Source: a virus. From it: 49,636 nt of DNA. This document shows positions 42,401-48,781 of the stretch, piece by piece. The position numbers were made by a program, and so were the translations under genes. The notes under the pieces were generated by a model that searched no databases, was not told where the DNA came from, and worked only from the letters and a program-made list of their open reading frames with translations. Where the stretch lies: IMG/VR virus record IMGVR_UViG_3300046472_000117, positions 1 through 49,636 of that record; one strand, given 5' to 3'. How positions within the stretch are numbered: position 1 is the stretch's first letter; each line of letters opens with the position of its first letter.

Positions 42401-42782
42401 TATGGGCCTGCCACTACCTACACACACTTCAGAAGAGGTACTTGACGTACAGAAGGGCAAAGTGGTGTGGATGGGTGTGGGTGTGTCACGCAACCTGAAG
42501 AACATCTTCGAGGCCCATTTGTCTAAGACAGGAGAGGAGCTTGACCCTGCGACGGTTAAAAGACCAGACCTTTTTGAGCGCGTGGTTATGCACGCTAGAG
42601 ATGCTGACGACAGTGTGGTGCTCACGTTCAACCGCTTTATATATCCGCAGTTCAAGGAGGCCATATTTGGAATAGACCTTGGCAATGATGTGATCCTTTG
42701 CCAGTGTAGGAAGAACAGCTTTGGGGCTGACGAACGATCGTCAATCCTTGAAGTGAAAAAAATGTGGGTCATTCAACCATAA
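39456..42782 (+). CDS. dnaE: DNA polymerase III alpha subunit (DnaE-like)
   Basis: The protein has 1108 residues from ATG 39456. The N-terminal PHP domain begins SLHHHSTFSFLDGF. The C-family polymerase core has GPARGSAAASLVCYL, the catalytic PDIDLDF (Asp464, Asp466) and LDLLGL with the third Asp625. A helix-hairpin-helix region follows (VPKIGEKTAQKI, VHGIGEAAVKRI), and the C-terminal ~150 residues suggest an OB-like domain. The length is close to bacterial DnaE. It would be the phage replicase. No separate clamp gene is recognised, so it may use the host clamp. Confidence 0.95.
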   Translation: MPKAWHGHSAEDSKVSTFQEGQKKHFDFQPLAVRAKKGRRVAEANAGLKPMRFVSLHHHSTFSFLDGFQMPEAHVRRASELEMNTLAMTEHGNIFSHVKLEKAAEEIGVKPVFGCEFYMGWTDEKRRTQRKNHLTVVAKNSEGYANLLHLVNLSWAQGFYYEPTVDWRWLVQYQKGLVVLSGCQGSALFTALVGGKHVKEEDASYARGLKVAKWLSARLDDFYIEVQAFPELVKTRRANPMLATIAREIRRPLVATVDCHYTIPEEAEIQQGLHAVRPGEKRSAEELARDWGYEAPLCHPLTDNELYRKLKNTGLTKSQAIEAIVSTEEIGQEATVTLPRLPQVKYPLPPGYDTAQDLWRAWLRKGWRYRGCHQLPAKERARYKAQLAKEMEVIEAKGYENLFLITSDIVRFAKRQQIPVGPARGSAAASLVCYLMRITEIDPMKYDYLVFERFIDWSRADMPDIDLDFASYGRPIIRQYAVDKYGEDCVNNIGTFTYYKAKNSLDDTARVYRIPKAAAITVKGLLIERSSGDLRASATIEDTANQFEEAGSVFTKYPELQNAMDLEGNVKGFGVHAAGLVLSTQPIESVCATIKKEVPKGSGHWMTVLSMDKHDCVRQGLEKLDLLGLNTMDMIAEALHNLDMDLEELYNLELDDPEVLQGFNENDTVGIFQFDGKITRTVTASVQPENFTELALLIALARPGPLHGGGVSGYIEAKFGGKEPYMHPALAAITKDTRGQIIFQEQIMKIVHEIGGFDWEGVGYIRKIISKKMGKQEFQKQWKRFRDGALELHKRDPNMPEMTLAEAQAIWNKCVTAGVYAFNAAHSFSYAMIAYWSMWLKRKHPTEFFAAAMMVTERSSSSDKGKQKVLNLRRDAIRGKGPRKPTKVLPPDLNSGVHWLPEGDAIRAGWEQVPKIGEKTAQKIVEFATDNGGLHELKEIEKVHGIGEAAVKRIAEFMAKDDPFDVYKLEQTLAKVRDGLEGMGLPLPTHTSEEVLDVQKGKVVWMGVGVSRNLKNIFEAHLSKTGEELDPATVKRPDLFERVVMHARDADDSVVLTFNRFIYPQFKEAIFGIDLGNDVILCQCRKNSFGADERSSILEVKKMWVIQP

Positions 42783-42793
42783 GGAGTTTAGCA

Positions 42794-43045
42794 ATGCCGA
42801 TTCTACCAAGCAGTCCCATCCCATACATCGTGCTCGCCCTGTTCCTAGGGGCAGCGGTGTTTGCCCTGATCATACTCTGTGCCCTGTGGGCCGGAGGCAA
42901 GAGCGACGAGCGCCCCGAGGATATGCCATGGGGCATTCGTATAACGAACAACGAGGTTACGCCAACCGAGTTCGGAATCTACTACAGAGGCTGGCCCTAC
43001 CACACTGACTGGCTGGCCGTTGACCCGCCCACCTGGGATTGGTAA
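42794..43045 (+). CDS. Small membrane protein, 83 residues
   Basis: ATG 42794 has AAGGAG eight bases upstream. One transmembrane helix covers residues ~8-33 (IPYIVLALFLGAAVFALIIL). The rest is a polar, Trp-rich cytoplasmic or outer part (YYRGWPYHTDWLAVDPPTWDW). Coupled to the next gene (TAATG). Role unknown; superinfection or membrane attachment of replication are possible. Confidence 0.7.
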   Translation: MPILPSSPIPYIVLALFLGAAVFALIILCALWAGGKSDERPEDMPWGIRITNNEVTPTEFGIYYRGWPYHTDWLAVDPPTWDW

Positions 43046-43320
43046 TGATAAAAGAACACACACCCATCTATGATCTTCTGCAAGAGGTCGCAGATGAAAT
43101 GGAGCAGGCCGAGGCACGCGATGTCAACGGTGTCGAAGAGTGGCTGGACGCACGCGGTATAAGCCAGATGGAGTTTCTAATGTTCAGCAAGGACCTGACT
43201 CTGTATATGTTCGGAGCTGATGGTCCACTGACAGAAAACGCACCGGCACAGATACGTACAGCGTTTCAAGTGGGTTATGAGATGGCCGCACGCAAATATG
43301 CAAAGGAGGATCCAAGATGA
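43045..43320 (+). CDS. Hypothetical protein, 91 residues
   Basis: ATG 43045 overlaps the previous stop. It is helical and acidic (YDLLQEVADEMEQAEARDVN, then FQVGYEMAARKYAKEDPR). It overlaps the next gene by 4 nt. No family is recognised. Confidence 0.65.
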   Translation: MIKEHTPIYDLLQEVADEMEQAEARDVNGVEEWLDARGISQMEFLMFSKDLTLYMFGADGPLTENAPAQIRTAFQVGYEMAARKYAKEDPR

Positions 43321-43508
43321 GCGCAGATATGGGCCAGAGGACTAAGCCAATGGTTGACGGCATGTACACCCGTCACCCTCAATATTCAACACCGAAACAC
43401 AATCACGAACAACTAGTGGCGCTACAGGCAGCACAGGGCCAGCGGTGTAGGCAGAAGGCCATCGCCCGCCAAAACGCAAGAGACATACTATCGAAAAGGT
43501 TGGTGTGA
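43317..43508 (+). CDS. Small basic protein, 63 residues
   Basis: Coupled to the preceding gene by ATGA. It is rich in Gln, His and Arg (EQLVALQAAQGQRCRQKAIA). It lies just before thyX. No family is recognised. Confidence 0.6.
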   Translation: MSADMGQRTKPMVDGMYTRHPQYSTPKHNHEQLVALQAAQGQRCRQKAIARQNARDILSKRLV

Positions 43509-43511
43509 CAA

Positions 43512-44408
43512 ATGGGTACAGACATTCAAAGATGGGCAGACACGGCCATGTATAGCGCCGAGCCGGTGGAGGGGCTGAGTGTAACACTGCTAGCCGCGAC
43601 ACCAGACCCGCTCGGCTCCATCGCGGCTGCGTCGAACATTTACAAGGGCAAGGTCATACGCAGCAAGACTGACCTGACCGACATCGAACGTGTGGACTTC
43701 TTCGAGGACATACAGAAGACACACCTACAGGCACCGCTCGAGTACATGGACCTGCACTTCCTGCTGGAGGGTGTGACGCGCAGTTTCACACATCAGTTGG
43801 TGCGGCAGCGTACAGCCGTGTATGCACAGGAGAGCATGCGGTTTGCAGTGAAGGAAGACCTCGTGACCGAGGCTGTCAAGCCGCCCAGCCTGGTAGACAA
43901 GGGCGAGAGCGGTGTGTTCAAGAGCAGCAAGGAGCAGGAGATCGCCGTCAGCATCTGGGACGACGCCATTGCACACATCGACGAGGCCTATAAGGTGCTC
44001 GTCAATATGGGTGTGCCAGCAGAGGATGCACGCGGGCTTATGCCGCACGCTACACCGACGCGCGTCCACTACAAGACCAATCTGAGAGGGCTGGCTGACC
44101 ACGCTGGTAACCGCCTGTGTACGCAGGCACAGTTCGAATGGCGAGAAGTGATCGCACTCATGATCAAAGCCATCTACAACTACAGCACTCCGATGGCTGA
44201 TTTCATGAAGGACGACGGCTGGCAGTTCATGCGCATCGCCGAGAGCAAGCTATTCCAGCCGGTGTGTTTCACACAAGGCAAGTGCCCGTTCAATGCCAGC
44301 TTTGACCGTGGCTGTACCATCAGGCCACGTGTGGAAGAGGGTAAGTTCGACGAGATCAGCATGGGCGAGTGGATGCTTGACCCGGCTGCCGCGAGGAGAG
44401 ACAAATGA
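43512..44408 (+). CDS. thyX: Flavin-dependent thymidylate synthase ThyX
   Basis: The protein has 298 residues. ThyX makes dTMP from dUMP using FAD, NADPH and methylene-tetrahydrofolate. The signature region is RQRTAVYAQESMR (98-110), aligned with the usual RHRxxSxNxxSxR: Arg98, Arg100, Ser108 and Arg110 are kept, while His, first Ser and Asn are replaced by Gln, Val and Ala. The surrounding HFLLEGVTRSFTHQLVRQR and GRLxD-like regions fit the family. It would feed the replicase with dTTP. Coupled to the next gene (ATGA). Confidence 0.9.
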   Translation: MGTDIQRWADTAMYSAEPVEGLSVTLLAATPDPLGSIAAASNIYKGKVIRSKTDLTDIERVDFFEDIQKTHLQAPLEYMDLHFLLEGVTRSFTHQLVRQRTAVYAQESMRFAVKEDLVTEAVKPPSLVDKGESGVFKSSKEQEIAVSIWDDAIAHIDEAYKVLVNMGVPAEDARGLMPHATPTRVHYKTNLRGLADHAGNRLCTQAQFEWREVIALMIKAIYNYSTPMADFMKDDGWQFMRIAESKLFQPVCFTQGKCPFNASFDRGCTIRPRVEEGKFDEISMGEWMLDPAAARRDK

Positions 44409-44614
44409 GTAATGACCATTGGACAGGAGTAATCCTAGCTGTTGCAGCCATTGGGTTCATCGTGGCTTTAGGTCTGATGATCCATAGCTGTGGCAGTACC
44501 ATCGAGGTAACGTGCCCCGGTGGCGGTTCAGCAACCATTACCAAGACAGGAGACATCGGTGGTGAAGAAGATACCAAGGGTGTCTGTCAGAAGCTGGAAG
44601 AAGGAAGTGAATAA
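44405..44614 (+). CDS. Small membrane or lipoprotein-like protein, 69 residues
   Basis: A hydrophobic segment (residues ~7-27, WTGVILAVAAIGFIVALGLMI) is followed by HSCGS, which looks partly like a lipobox but lacks the usual small residues. The outer part is Gly-rich with two Cys (VTCPGGGSATITKTG, GVCQKLEEG). Probably an N-terminal membrane anchor. Coupled to both neighbours. Confidence 0.65.
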   Translation: MSNDHWTGVILAVAAIGFIVALGLMIHSCGSTIEVTCPGGGSATITKTGDIGGEEDTKGVCQKLEEGSE

Positions 44615-44745
44615 TGTTTAGCGATGAGGTGATCGAGAAAGCAATTGACAAGCATTGGGAGACCATCAAATGGATCAAGACTGGTAAGGCAGGGGTACTA
44701 GAGGCAACCAAGATCATACTGAAAGAGATCGAGCATGGTGAGTGA
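44614..44745 (+). CDS. Small helical protein, 43 residues
   Basis: ATG 44614 overlaps the previous stop (TAATG). The product is helical and amphipathic (SDEVIEKAIDKHWETIKWIK then GVLEATKIILKEIEHGE). No family. The next gene starts inside it. Confidence 0.6.
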   Translation: MFSDEVIEKAIDKHWETIKWIKTGKAGVLEATKIILKEIEHGE

Positions 44746-44947
44746 GACTATCAAGGCCAAGCACCCTAGGCTAGCGATGATGTGTTACCTGTTCGGCAGG
44801 CCCACTGTGGGGCAGGCTATGGGCGAGAGCATGAAGGAGTACATAGAAGCCACCAAGGGCACAGACGCAGCCCCGATTGAGGCACTGGTACTGACAGTGC
44901 GCAAGGAGATGGAGTCCCACCCGAAAGTCGGCCGTGGCACCACGTAG
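44735..44947 (+). CDS. Hypothetical protein, 70 residues
   Basis: ATG 44735 lies 11 nt inside the previous gene. The protein is helical (KHPRLAMMCYLFGRPTVG, then IEALVLTVRKEMESHPK). It overlaps the RepA-like gene by 14 nt. No family is recognised. Confidence 0.65.
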   Translation: MVSETIKAKHPRLAMMCYLFGRPTVGQAMGESMKEYIEATKGTDAAPIEALVLTVRKEMESHPKVGRGTT

Positions 44948-46124
44948 GCGTCGCAAGAAGAACGGACGGAAGCGCAGCGATGCGGAGAACGCGCAACGCA
45001 TGGCGGCGATGCAGCATGCCGAACAGGTGGTGGAAGAGCGCAAAAAGAAGAAAGAGAAAGTAGAATCACGTAGCAAGGAGGACGAAGAACGCATTGAGGC
45101 ACGCCTCGTTCGAATGCGTATTGACCACGAGGCACGGCGCAGGTTGGCCATTGAGGTTAGTAGACAGAAACCCCTGCAATTGCCAGAGATTGGCTGGCAC
45201 GCTGGAGAGTTCGTAGACGAAGACGAGGGTATGCCTATACCCGTCATTGAGCACCTGCACTACGAGGGCAACAACACCCTGCTCGTGGCAGAGTTCAAGA
45301 CAGGCAAGACAACGATGGAGATAAGCCTGGCAGCCGCGCTTGTGGATGAGGAACCGTTTCTGGGTAAGTATGAGACCAACTTCCAGGGCAACATTGCGTT
45401 CCTGAACTACGAGATGGACCGTAGGCAGTTCCGCAAATGGCTATCGGAAAGTGAGATCGAGCACATAGACCGCATCATCCCACTGAACCTGCGTGGCTGG
45501 CACCTACCGTTCTGGAACGACCTACAGATGTTGGTGCTGGCAGAGTGGCTGGATGAGAACGATGTCAAGCTGATCATCATGGACCCTGCCGCTAGGGCTT
45601 GGCGTGGCTTGGTAGATGATGAGAACGACAACACAAAGGTGTCAGAGTTCTTTGGTGCCATAGACGAACTCAAGCGGCTGTCAGACTGCCCCAACCTAAT
45701 CCTGGCTGTGCATACCCCTCGGGCCGGTGCAGACCGTGCCCGTGGATCGGGTGAGATAGAAGCATGGCCTGACGCTAACTGGTACCTAGGCAAAGTGAAG
45801 GGCATCAAGGAGCGGTCGTTCCGGGCAGAGGGTCGTGACGTGCTCGTCGAGGAGATGCTGTTGGGGTTCAACGAGGATATGCGTACCCTTCACGTGGTAG
45901 AGGACACGCCTACCCAGATCAAAGGACGCAAGAAGATGCAGGAAGTGGTCGACATCGTGGAGCAGCATGGCATCGTTGAAGGTGTGGGCGCATTGGCATC
46001 GCTTTTGAAAGGCAATAACGACGAGAAGAGAGCACGCATCAAAATGGCTGTAGACGAGGGTCTAATCGTCATGCGACCAGACGAGGAATCCAACAAGAAA
46101 ATATTCGAAATTAAACAGCCATAA
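44934..46124 (+). CDS. RepA/DnaB-like AAA_25 ATPase (putative replicative helicase)
   Basis: The protein has 396 residues from GTG 44934. A very basic coiled N-terminus (~70 residues, RRRKKNGRKRSDAENAQ) precedes the RecA-fold core: Walker A AEFKTGKTT (119-127), Walker B KLIIMDPAARAW (key Asp217) and a conserved AVHTPRAGADRARGSGEIEAW stretch, as in plasmid RepA helicases. The C-terminal ~60 residues resemble a winged helix (QEVVDIVEQHGIVEGVGALA). It may be the fork helicase working with the primase at 35367. Confidence 0.82.
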   Translation: MAPRRRRKKNGRKRSDAENAQRMAAMQHAEQVVEERKKKKEKVESRSKEDEERIEARLVRMRIDHEARRRLAIEVSRQKPLQLPEIGWHAGEFVDEDEGMPIPVIEHLHYEGNNTLLVAEFKTGKTTMEISLAAALVDEEPFLGKYETNFQGNIAFLNYEMDRRQFRKWLSESEIEHIDRIIPLNLRGWHLPFWNDLQMLVLAEWLDENDVKLIIMDPAARAWRGLVDDENDNTKVSEFFGAIDELKRLSDCPNLILAVHTPRAGADRARGSGEIEAWPDANWYLGKVKGIKERSFRAEGRDVLVEEMLLGFNEDMRTLHVVEDTPTQIKGRKKMQEVVDIVEQHGIVEGVGALASLLKGNNDEKRARIKMAVDEGLIVMRPDEESNKKIFEIKQP

Positions 46125-46129
46125 AACAC

Positions 46130-46173
46130 CTATACCCCGCCTCCCCTGTTAAGGGGGCGGGTAGGGGGTATGG
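46130..46173 (+). terminator. Terminator-like hairpin after the RepA-like gene
   Basis: CTATAC (46130-46135) plus CCCGC (46136-46140) plus CCCC (46143-46146) pair with GGGG (46153-46156), GCGGG (46157-46161) and GTATGG (46168-46173), with small bulges and a 6-nt loop. No U-tract follows. It starts six bases past the stop. Confidence 0.55.
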
Positions 46174-46189
46174 GTAGCTGTGTGTAAAA

Positions 46190-46207
46190 GGGTAGGCAGA
46201 CCTACCC
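46190..46207 (+). promoter_or_regulatory. Small palindrome before the RuvC-like gene
   Basis: GGGTAGG-CAGA-CCTACCC is a perfect 7-bp inverted repeat, 16 nt before ATG 46224. GGGTAG also occurs directly at 46160 and 46172. It may be an operator or a second weak hairpin. Confidence 0.45.
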
Positions 46208-46223
46208 AAACTCAAAGGGCAAA

Positions 46224-46769
46224 ATGACCACAAAATTGATACGTGAAGACGAGCATGCAATTATGGGCATAGACCCCGGTGGCACTACAGGTGTCGCAGC
46301 AGCCTATGTGCCGTCGCTAGGTACGTTAAAAGAGAGCCTGCGTGCTGCCAAGCGGAAGAAGAGCGTGGAGGTCAAGGGCACGTGGCTAGAACAGGCCACG
46401 ACGCTAGCAACATTGATGGTCAGGTTCCAGTACCGGGCCAATGTAGAGCATGGCATTGCGTTGCCGAACATTCACTTCGCCATAGAGGACTACGTGCTGC
46501 GTATGCCTGCGACTAACAAGAACTTGATTCCGGTGTGGGTGGCAGCGGCAACGGCTGCCCTCTACATCGGGGTGCAGGCGTTCCGTGATGAATTTGCATT
46601 TGAGATAAGCGAGCCAAAGGCAGCAGACATTACCTGGCAACAGCCATCGCAGATCAAGTCGTTCGCCACAAATGATCGGCTAAAATTGTGGGGCATCTAC
46701 ACGACAGGCTCTGAACACGAACGTGACGCATGGCGGCATGTAGCACTAAAGGCCAATTCAGTTATCTAA
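46224..46769 (+). CDS. RuvC-like Holliday junction resolvase
   Basis: The protein has 181 residues. The RNase H-fold begins MGIDPGGTTG (Asp17), with FAIEDYV (Glu88/Asp89) in the middle and HERDAWRH (Asp168) near the end: the RuvC catalytic set. It would cut branched DNA formed by recombination or before packaging. The ribosome site is weak (AAAGGGC). Confidence 0.85.
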   Translation: MTTKLIREDEHAIMGIDPGGTTGVAAAYVPSLGTLKESLRAAKRKKSVEVKGTWLEQATTLATLMVRFQYRANVEHGIALPNIHFAIEDYVLRMPATNKNLIPVWVAAATAALYIGVQAFRDEFAFEISEPKAADITWQQPSQIKSFATNDRLKLWGIYTTGSEHERDAWRHVALKANSVI

Positions 46770-46780
46770 GGTGGTTACAC
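46768..46780 (+). promoter_or_regulatory. Start-associated element, variant AAGGTGGTTACAC
   Basis: This variant of the AGGAGGTTACA element, directly before ATG 46781, keeps GGTTACA but has GGTGG in the ribosome-binding part. Confidence 0.5.
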
Positions 46781-46984
46781 ATGAATTCACCACAAGAGAA
46801 CAGACGTAAGGTTGCGACGGGTGCTAATGCGCCTATAGAAAACACAAGGCGAGGCGGCGATGAACAGTGGAGTCGCATGCTGCTTGACATCAACGACATG
46901 AAATACGCTGATGCATTGGGTGGTGTGAATATCAAACCATCGCCGTCTGGACAACGTCGGTTGCCACATAGGAGGCATTTCTAA
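46781..46984 (+). CDS. Hypothetical protein, 67 residues
   Basis: ATG 46781. The product is polar and basic (QENRRKVATGANAPIENTRR, then SGQRRLPHRRHF) with a short helical middle (QWSRMLLDINDMKYADALGG). Coupled to the next gene by TAATG. No family is recognised. Confidence 0.65.
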   Translation: MNSPQENRRKVATGANAPIENTRRGGDEQWSRMLLDINDMKYADALGGVNIKPSPSGQRRLPHRRHF

Positions 46985-47355
46985 TGGACATTACCAAATT
47001 GCCGCAGGATAAGTTCCTGACAGAGATAGAGAAGCGGGAAGACATCTTGCGCGAAGAGCTGATGGGCGACGAAGTGCGTGTGAGGTTTAATGGCTACAGG
47101 AAGATGATCAAGGCCACAGTGGTTGCACGTAAGCGGCCTGACTACAGCAGCGTCGGGCCAGAGTGGCGCATTGGGTTCACGTATGGCAGGGGTCACCAGG
47201 GGCAGCAGCTTGCACGGTGCCGCAGGCTAGACGTGAACACCGACAACGGCTGGCGCACGGTCTGGGATGACGGCATTGGTGAATTTGCCGAGTGGCAGGC
47301 CAAGGGCATCAAGCTGCCTAGCTGCCCAAAGTGGCGGAGCGGCACGCTCGGCTAA
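46984..47355 (+). CDS. Hypothetical protein, 123 residues
   Basis: The start overlaps the previous stop. An N-terminal helix (LPQDKFLTEIEKREDILREE) is followed by a beta domain (RVRFNGYRKMIKATVVARK, then WRIGFTYGRGHQGQQ). No family is recognised. It is the last gene before a 181-nt gap. Confidence 0.7.
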   Translation: MDITKLPQDKFLTEIEKREDILREELMGDEVRVRFNGYRKMIKATVVARKRPDYSSVGPEWRIGFTYGRGHQGQQLARCRRLDVNTDNGWRTVWDDGIGEFAEWQAKGIKLPSCPKWRSGTLG

Positions 47356-47404
47356 GCTGTGCCTGTCTGCGCACGCGCCTGCTGGGGTCGGCGTGCCAGG
47401 CAGC

Positions 47405-47442
47405 GCGAGGTCCGGCTCTCTTGCTTGGCAGCCGGGCCTCGC
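47405..47442 (+). other. Strong hairpin in the 47356-47536 gap
   Basis: GCGAGGTCCGGCT (47405-47417) and AGCCGGGCCTCGC (47430-47442) form a 13-bp stem with one G-U pair and a 12-nt loop. No T-run follows. It lies about 30 nt upstream of the promoter box at 47470 and may end the upstream transcript. Confidence 0.6.
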
Positions 47443-47469
47443 CCCCTGCCTGCGGCGCAGGGAAAACTC

Positions 47470-47478
47470 TGGTAGCTT
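47470..47478 (+). promoter_or_regulatory. Extended -10 promoter for the zinc-ribbon/basic-tail gene
   Basis: TGG TAGCTT fits TGnTANNNT. No -35 match. The next start is at 47537, leaving a leader of about 50 nt with AAGGAG at 47522-47527. Confidence 0.5.
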
Positions 47479-47536
47479 GGTGGCCGTCAAGCAAAGCGTG
47501 CCCAGCCGGGCACGGCATACCAAGGAGAAAAATCAC

Positions 47537-48124
47537 ATGGCACGTAAAGCCAAAGGACGCAAAGCCGCCAAAGGCAAAGGACGGAAACGTTCACGCCAAG
47601 GCACAGAGGCAACGGGTGGGTCCAGCAAGTGGGCAAAGTTCAACACGAACAGCCTGGAGCGCCGCATGGGTACCCGCAAGGAGGGTCGCTGTCAGCTCTG
47701 CCTGACCAAGGCTGATCTGGACGACCAGTACACGGTCGTCAACGACCTGGACGCTGGCACGGTGAAGAAAGCCAAGAATGCCAGCGCCGAGAAGAACGAG
47801 CACCTGTCGCACTACTGCGGCGACTGTGCTGACAAGCGTGTCGCGCGCAAGGAATACTGGATGGAGAATGTCCGCGAGGCATCCGGTCCAGACCAGCGTG
47901 GCAAGTCGGGCGGCAGCAAAAAGAAAACCGCCAAAAAGAAAAGGGTGCGAAAAGGCAAAGGCACCAAAGGCAAAGGCAAAGGCAAGAAAGCGGCAGCCAA
48001 AGGCAAGGCACCGCGCAAGCGCACCCGCAAGACGCGGGCCAAGAGCGACGCCAAGCCCAAACGGCAGCGGCGCACGGCCAAGGCCAAGGCGGCTGAGGCG
48101 GACGGCGACGACGAGCCCTTCTAG
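47537..48124 (+). CDS. Zinc-ribbon protein with histone-like basic tail and SSB-like acidic tip
   Basis: The protein has 195 residues. A basic N-terminus (ARKAKGRKAAKGKGRKRS) is followed by a zinc ribbon (Cys52-Cys55, Cys94-Cys97 in CQLC and CGDC). Then comes a ~70-residue Lys/Arg/Ala-rich tail (KKTAKKKRVRKGKGTKGKG), like histone H1 or the HupB tails of actinobacteria. It ends abruptly with ADGDDEPF, close to the acidic tip of the SSB-like protein at 34222 and to bacterial SSB tips. It has its own promoter and terminator. It may coat or compact DNA and recruit replication factors (inference). Confidence 0.75.
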   Translation: MARKAKGRKAAKGKGRKRSRQGTEATGGSSKWAKFNTNSLERRMGTRKEGRCQLCLTKADLDDQYTVVNDLDAGTVKKAKNASAEKNEHLSHYCGDCADKRVARKEYWMENVREASGPDQRGKSGGSKKKTAKKKRVRKGKGTKGKGKGKKAAAKGKAPRKRTRKTRAKSDAKPKRQRRTAKAKAAEADGDDEPF

Positions 48125-48148
48125 GCCCGTTGCGGCGCAGTGAATTTG

Positions 48149-48182
48149 GCACAGGGGCTGGCCTTCGGGCTGGCCCTTGTGC
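48149..48182 (+). terminator. Terminator with UUCG tetraloop
   Basis: GCACAGGGGCTGGCC (48149-48163) pairs with GGCTGGCCCTTGTGC (48168-48182) over 15 bp with three G-U pairs, capped by TTCG. TATTT follows. ATTTGGCACA occurs directly on both sides (48144 and 48184). Confidence 0.8.
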
Positions 48183-48202
48183 TATTTGGCACAAACTTCT
48201 TG

Positions 48203-48224
48203 ACGGCACGTTGCAAGGTGCCGT
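48203..48224 (+). promoter_or_regulatory. Operator-like palindrome over the -35 box
   Basis: ACGGCAC (48203-48209) and GTGCCGT (48218-48224) are perfect inverted arms. The centre is the palindrome TTGCAA (48211-48216), which is also the -35 box. 20 of 22 positions are symmetric. This is the expected layout of a dimeric repressor site that blocks RNA polymerase. Confidence 0.6.
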
Positions 48225-48239
48225 GAGTTCTGATAGCCT
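48211..48239 (+). promoter_or_regulatory. Sigma-70-type promoter
   Basis: -35 TTGCAA (48211-48216), 17-bp spacer, -10 TAGCCT (48234-48239) with upstream TGA giving an extended -10. This is the best promoter in the window. The predicted start lies at 48246-48247, which is also an in-frame ATG. Confidence 0.7.
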
Positions 48240-48280
48240 TGCGGCATGGCCGCAAGCCACAAACCAAGCCAAGCACAATC

Positions 48281-48290
48281 AGGAGGTTAC
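48281..48290 (+). promoter_or_regulatory. Start-associated element AGGAGGTTAC
   Basis: Same element as at 28111 and 31207, three bases before GTG 48294. It decides the start in favour of GTG 48294 over the in-frame ATG 48246. Confidence 0.6.
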
Positions 48291-48293
48291 CAA

Positions 48294-48779
48294 GTGAACA
48301 CCGATACCCACACCATCGACATCAGCCAGCTAGTTCGGGGCAATGAGATTCGCGTCAGCGTCCATCGGCGCTACGGCGAAGAAGCCGAGTGTGCCGATAG
48401 CTGGACTGCCTACGTTTGGGACGTCATGCCCGAACAGGACCAGATCGCCATCGTCAACAACGATCCGGCCACCATCACCGACCCGACGCCAACCTGCCGG
48501 TTCATCAGCCGGGAAGGTGCCAACGACGGAGGGCACGACCCAAGCCACACCGACACGCAGAAGTACGCCAAGACCGAGGACGGTTGCTGGCACCCAATCA
48601 CCAACGAGCACCCGGCTGTGGTTGCTAAGCAGGTGGAGGCCATTCGCGAGCGCAAGATTCAAAAGGCACTGCGGCTCACCGCCAAGGTGCGCAAGGTGGC
48701 CTACAAAGACCGCGACAAGCTGACGGCCGAACTGACCGAGGTCATCAACGAGCTCAGCTTCTTCCGGGTAGGTGGCTGA
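48294..48779 (+). CDS. Hypothetical early protein, 161 residues
   Basis: I chose GTG 48294 because AGGAGGTTAC lies three bases upstream. ATG 48246 is in frame and coincides with the predicted transcript start, so a leaderless longer form (177 residues) is possible. The sequence is polar: a beta N-terminal half (NEIRVSVHRRYGEEAECADSW) and a helical C-terminus (KALRLTAKVRKVAYKDRDKL). No family is recognised. It is under the best promoter/operator in the window, so it may be strongly and selectively expressed. Confidence 0.7.
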   Translation: MNTDTHTIDISQLVRGNEIRVSVHRRYGEEAECADSWTAYVWDVMPEQDQIAIVNNDPATITDPTPTCRFISREGANDGGHDPSHTDTQKYAKTEDGCWHPITNEHPAVVAKQVEAIRERKIQKALRLTAKVRKVAYKDRDKLTAELTEVINELSFFRVGG

Positions 48780-48781
48780 GC

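Noticed and set aside
41942-42772. 276-residue minus-strand ORF opposite the polymerase
   Set aside because: Ser/Arg-rich low-complexity translation, no ribosome site, and it lies wholly inside dnaE. All other genes are on the plus strand.
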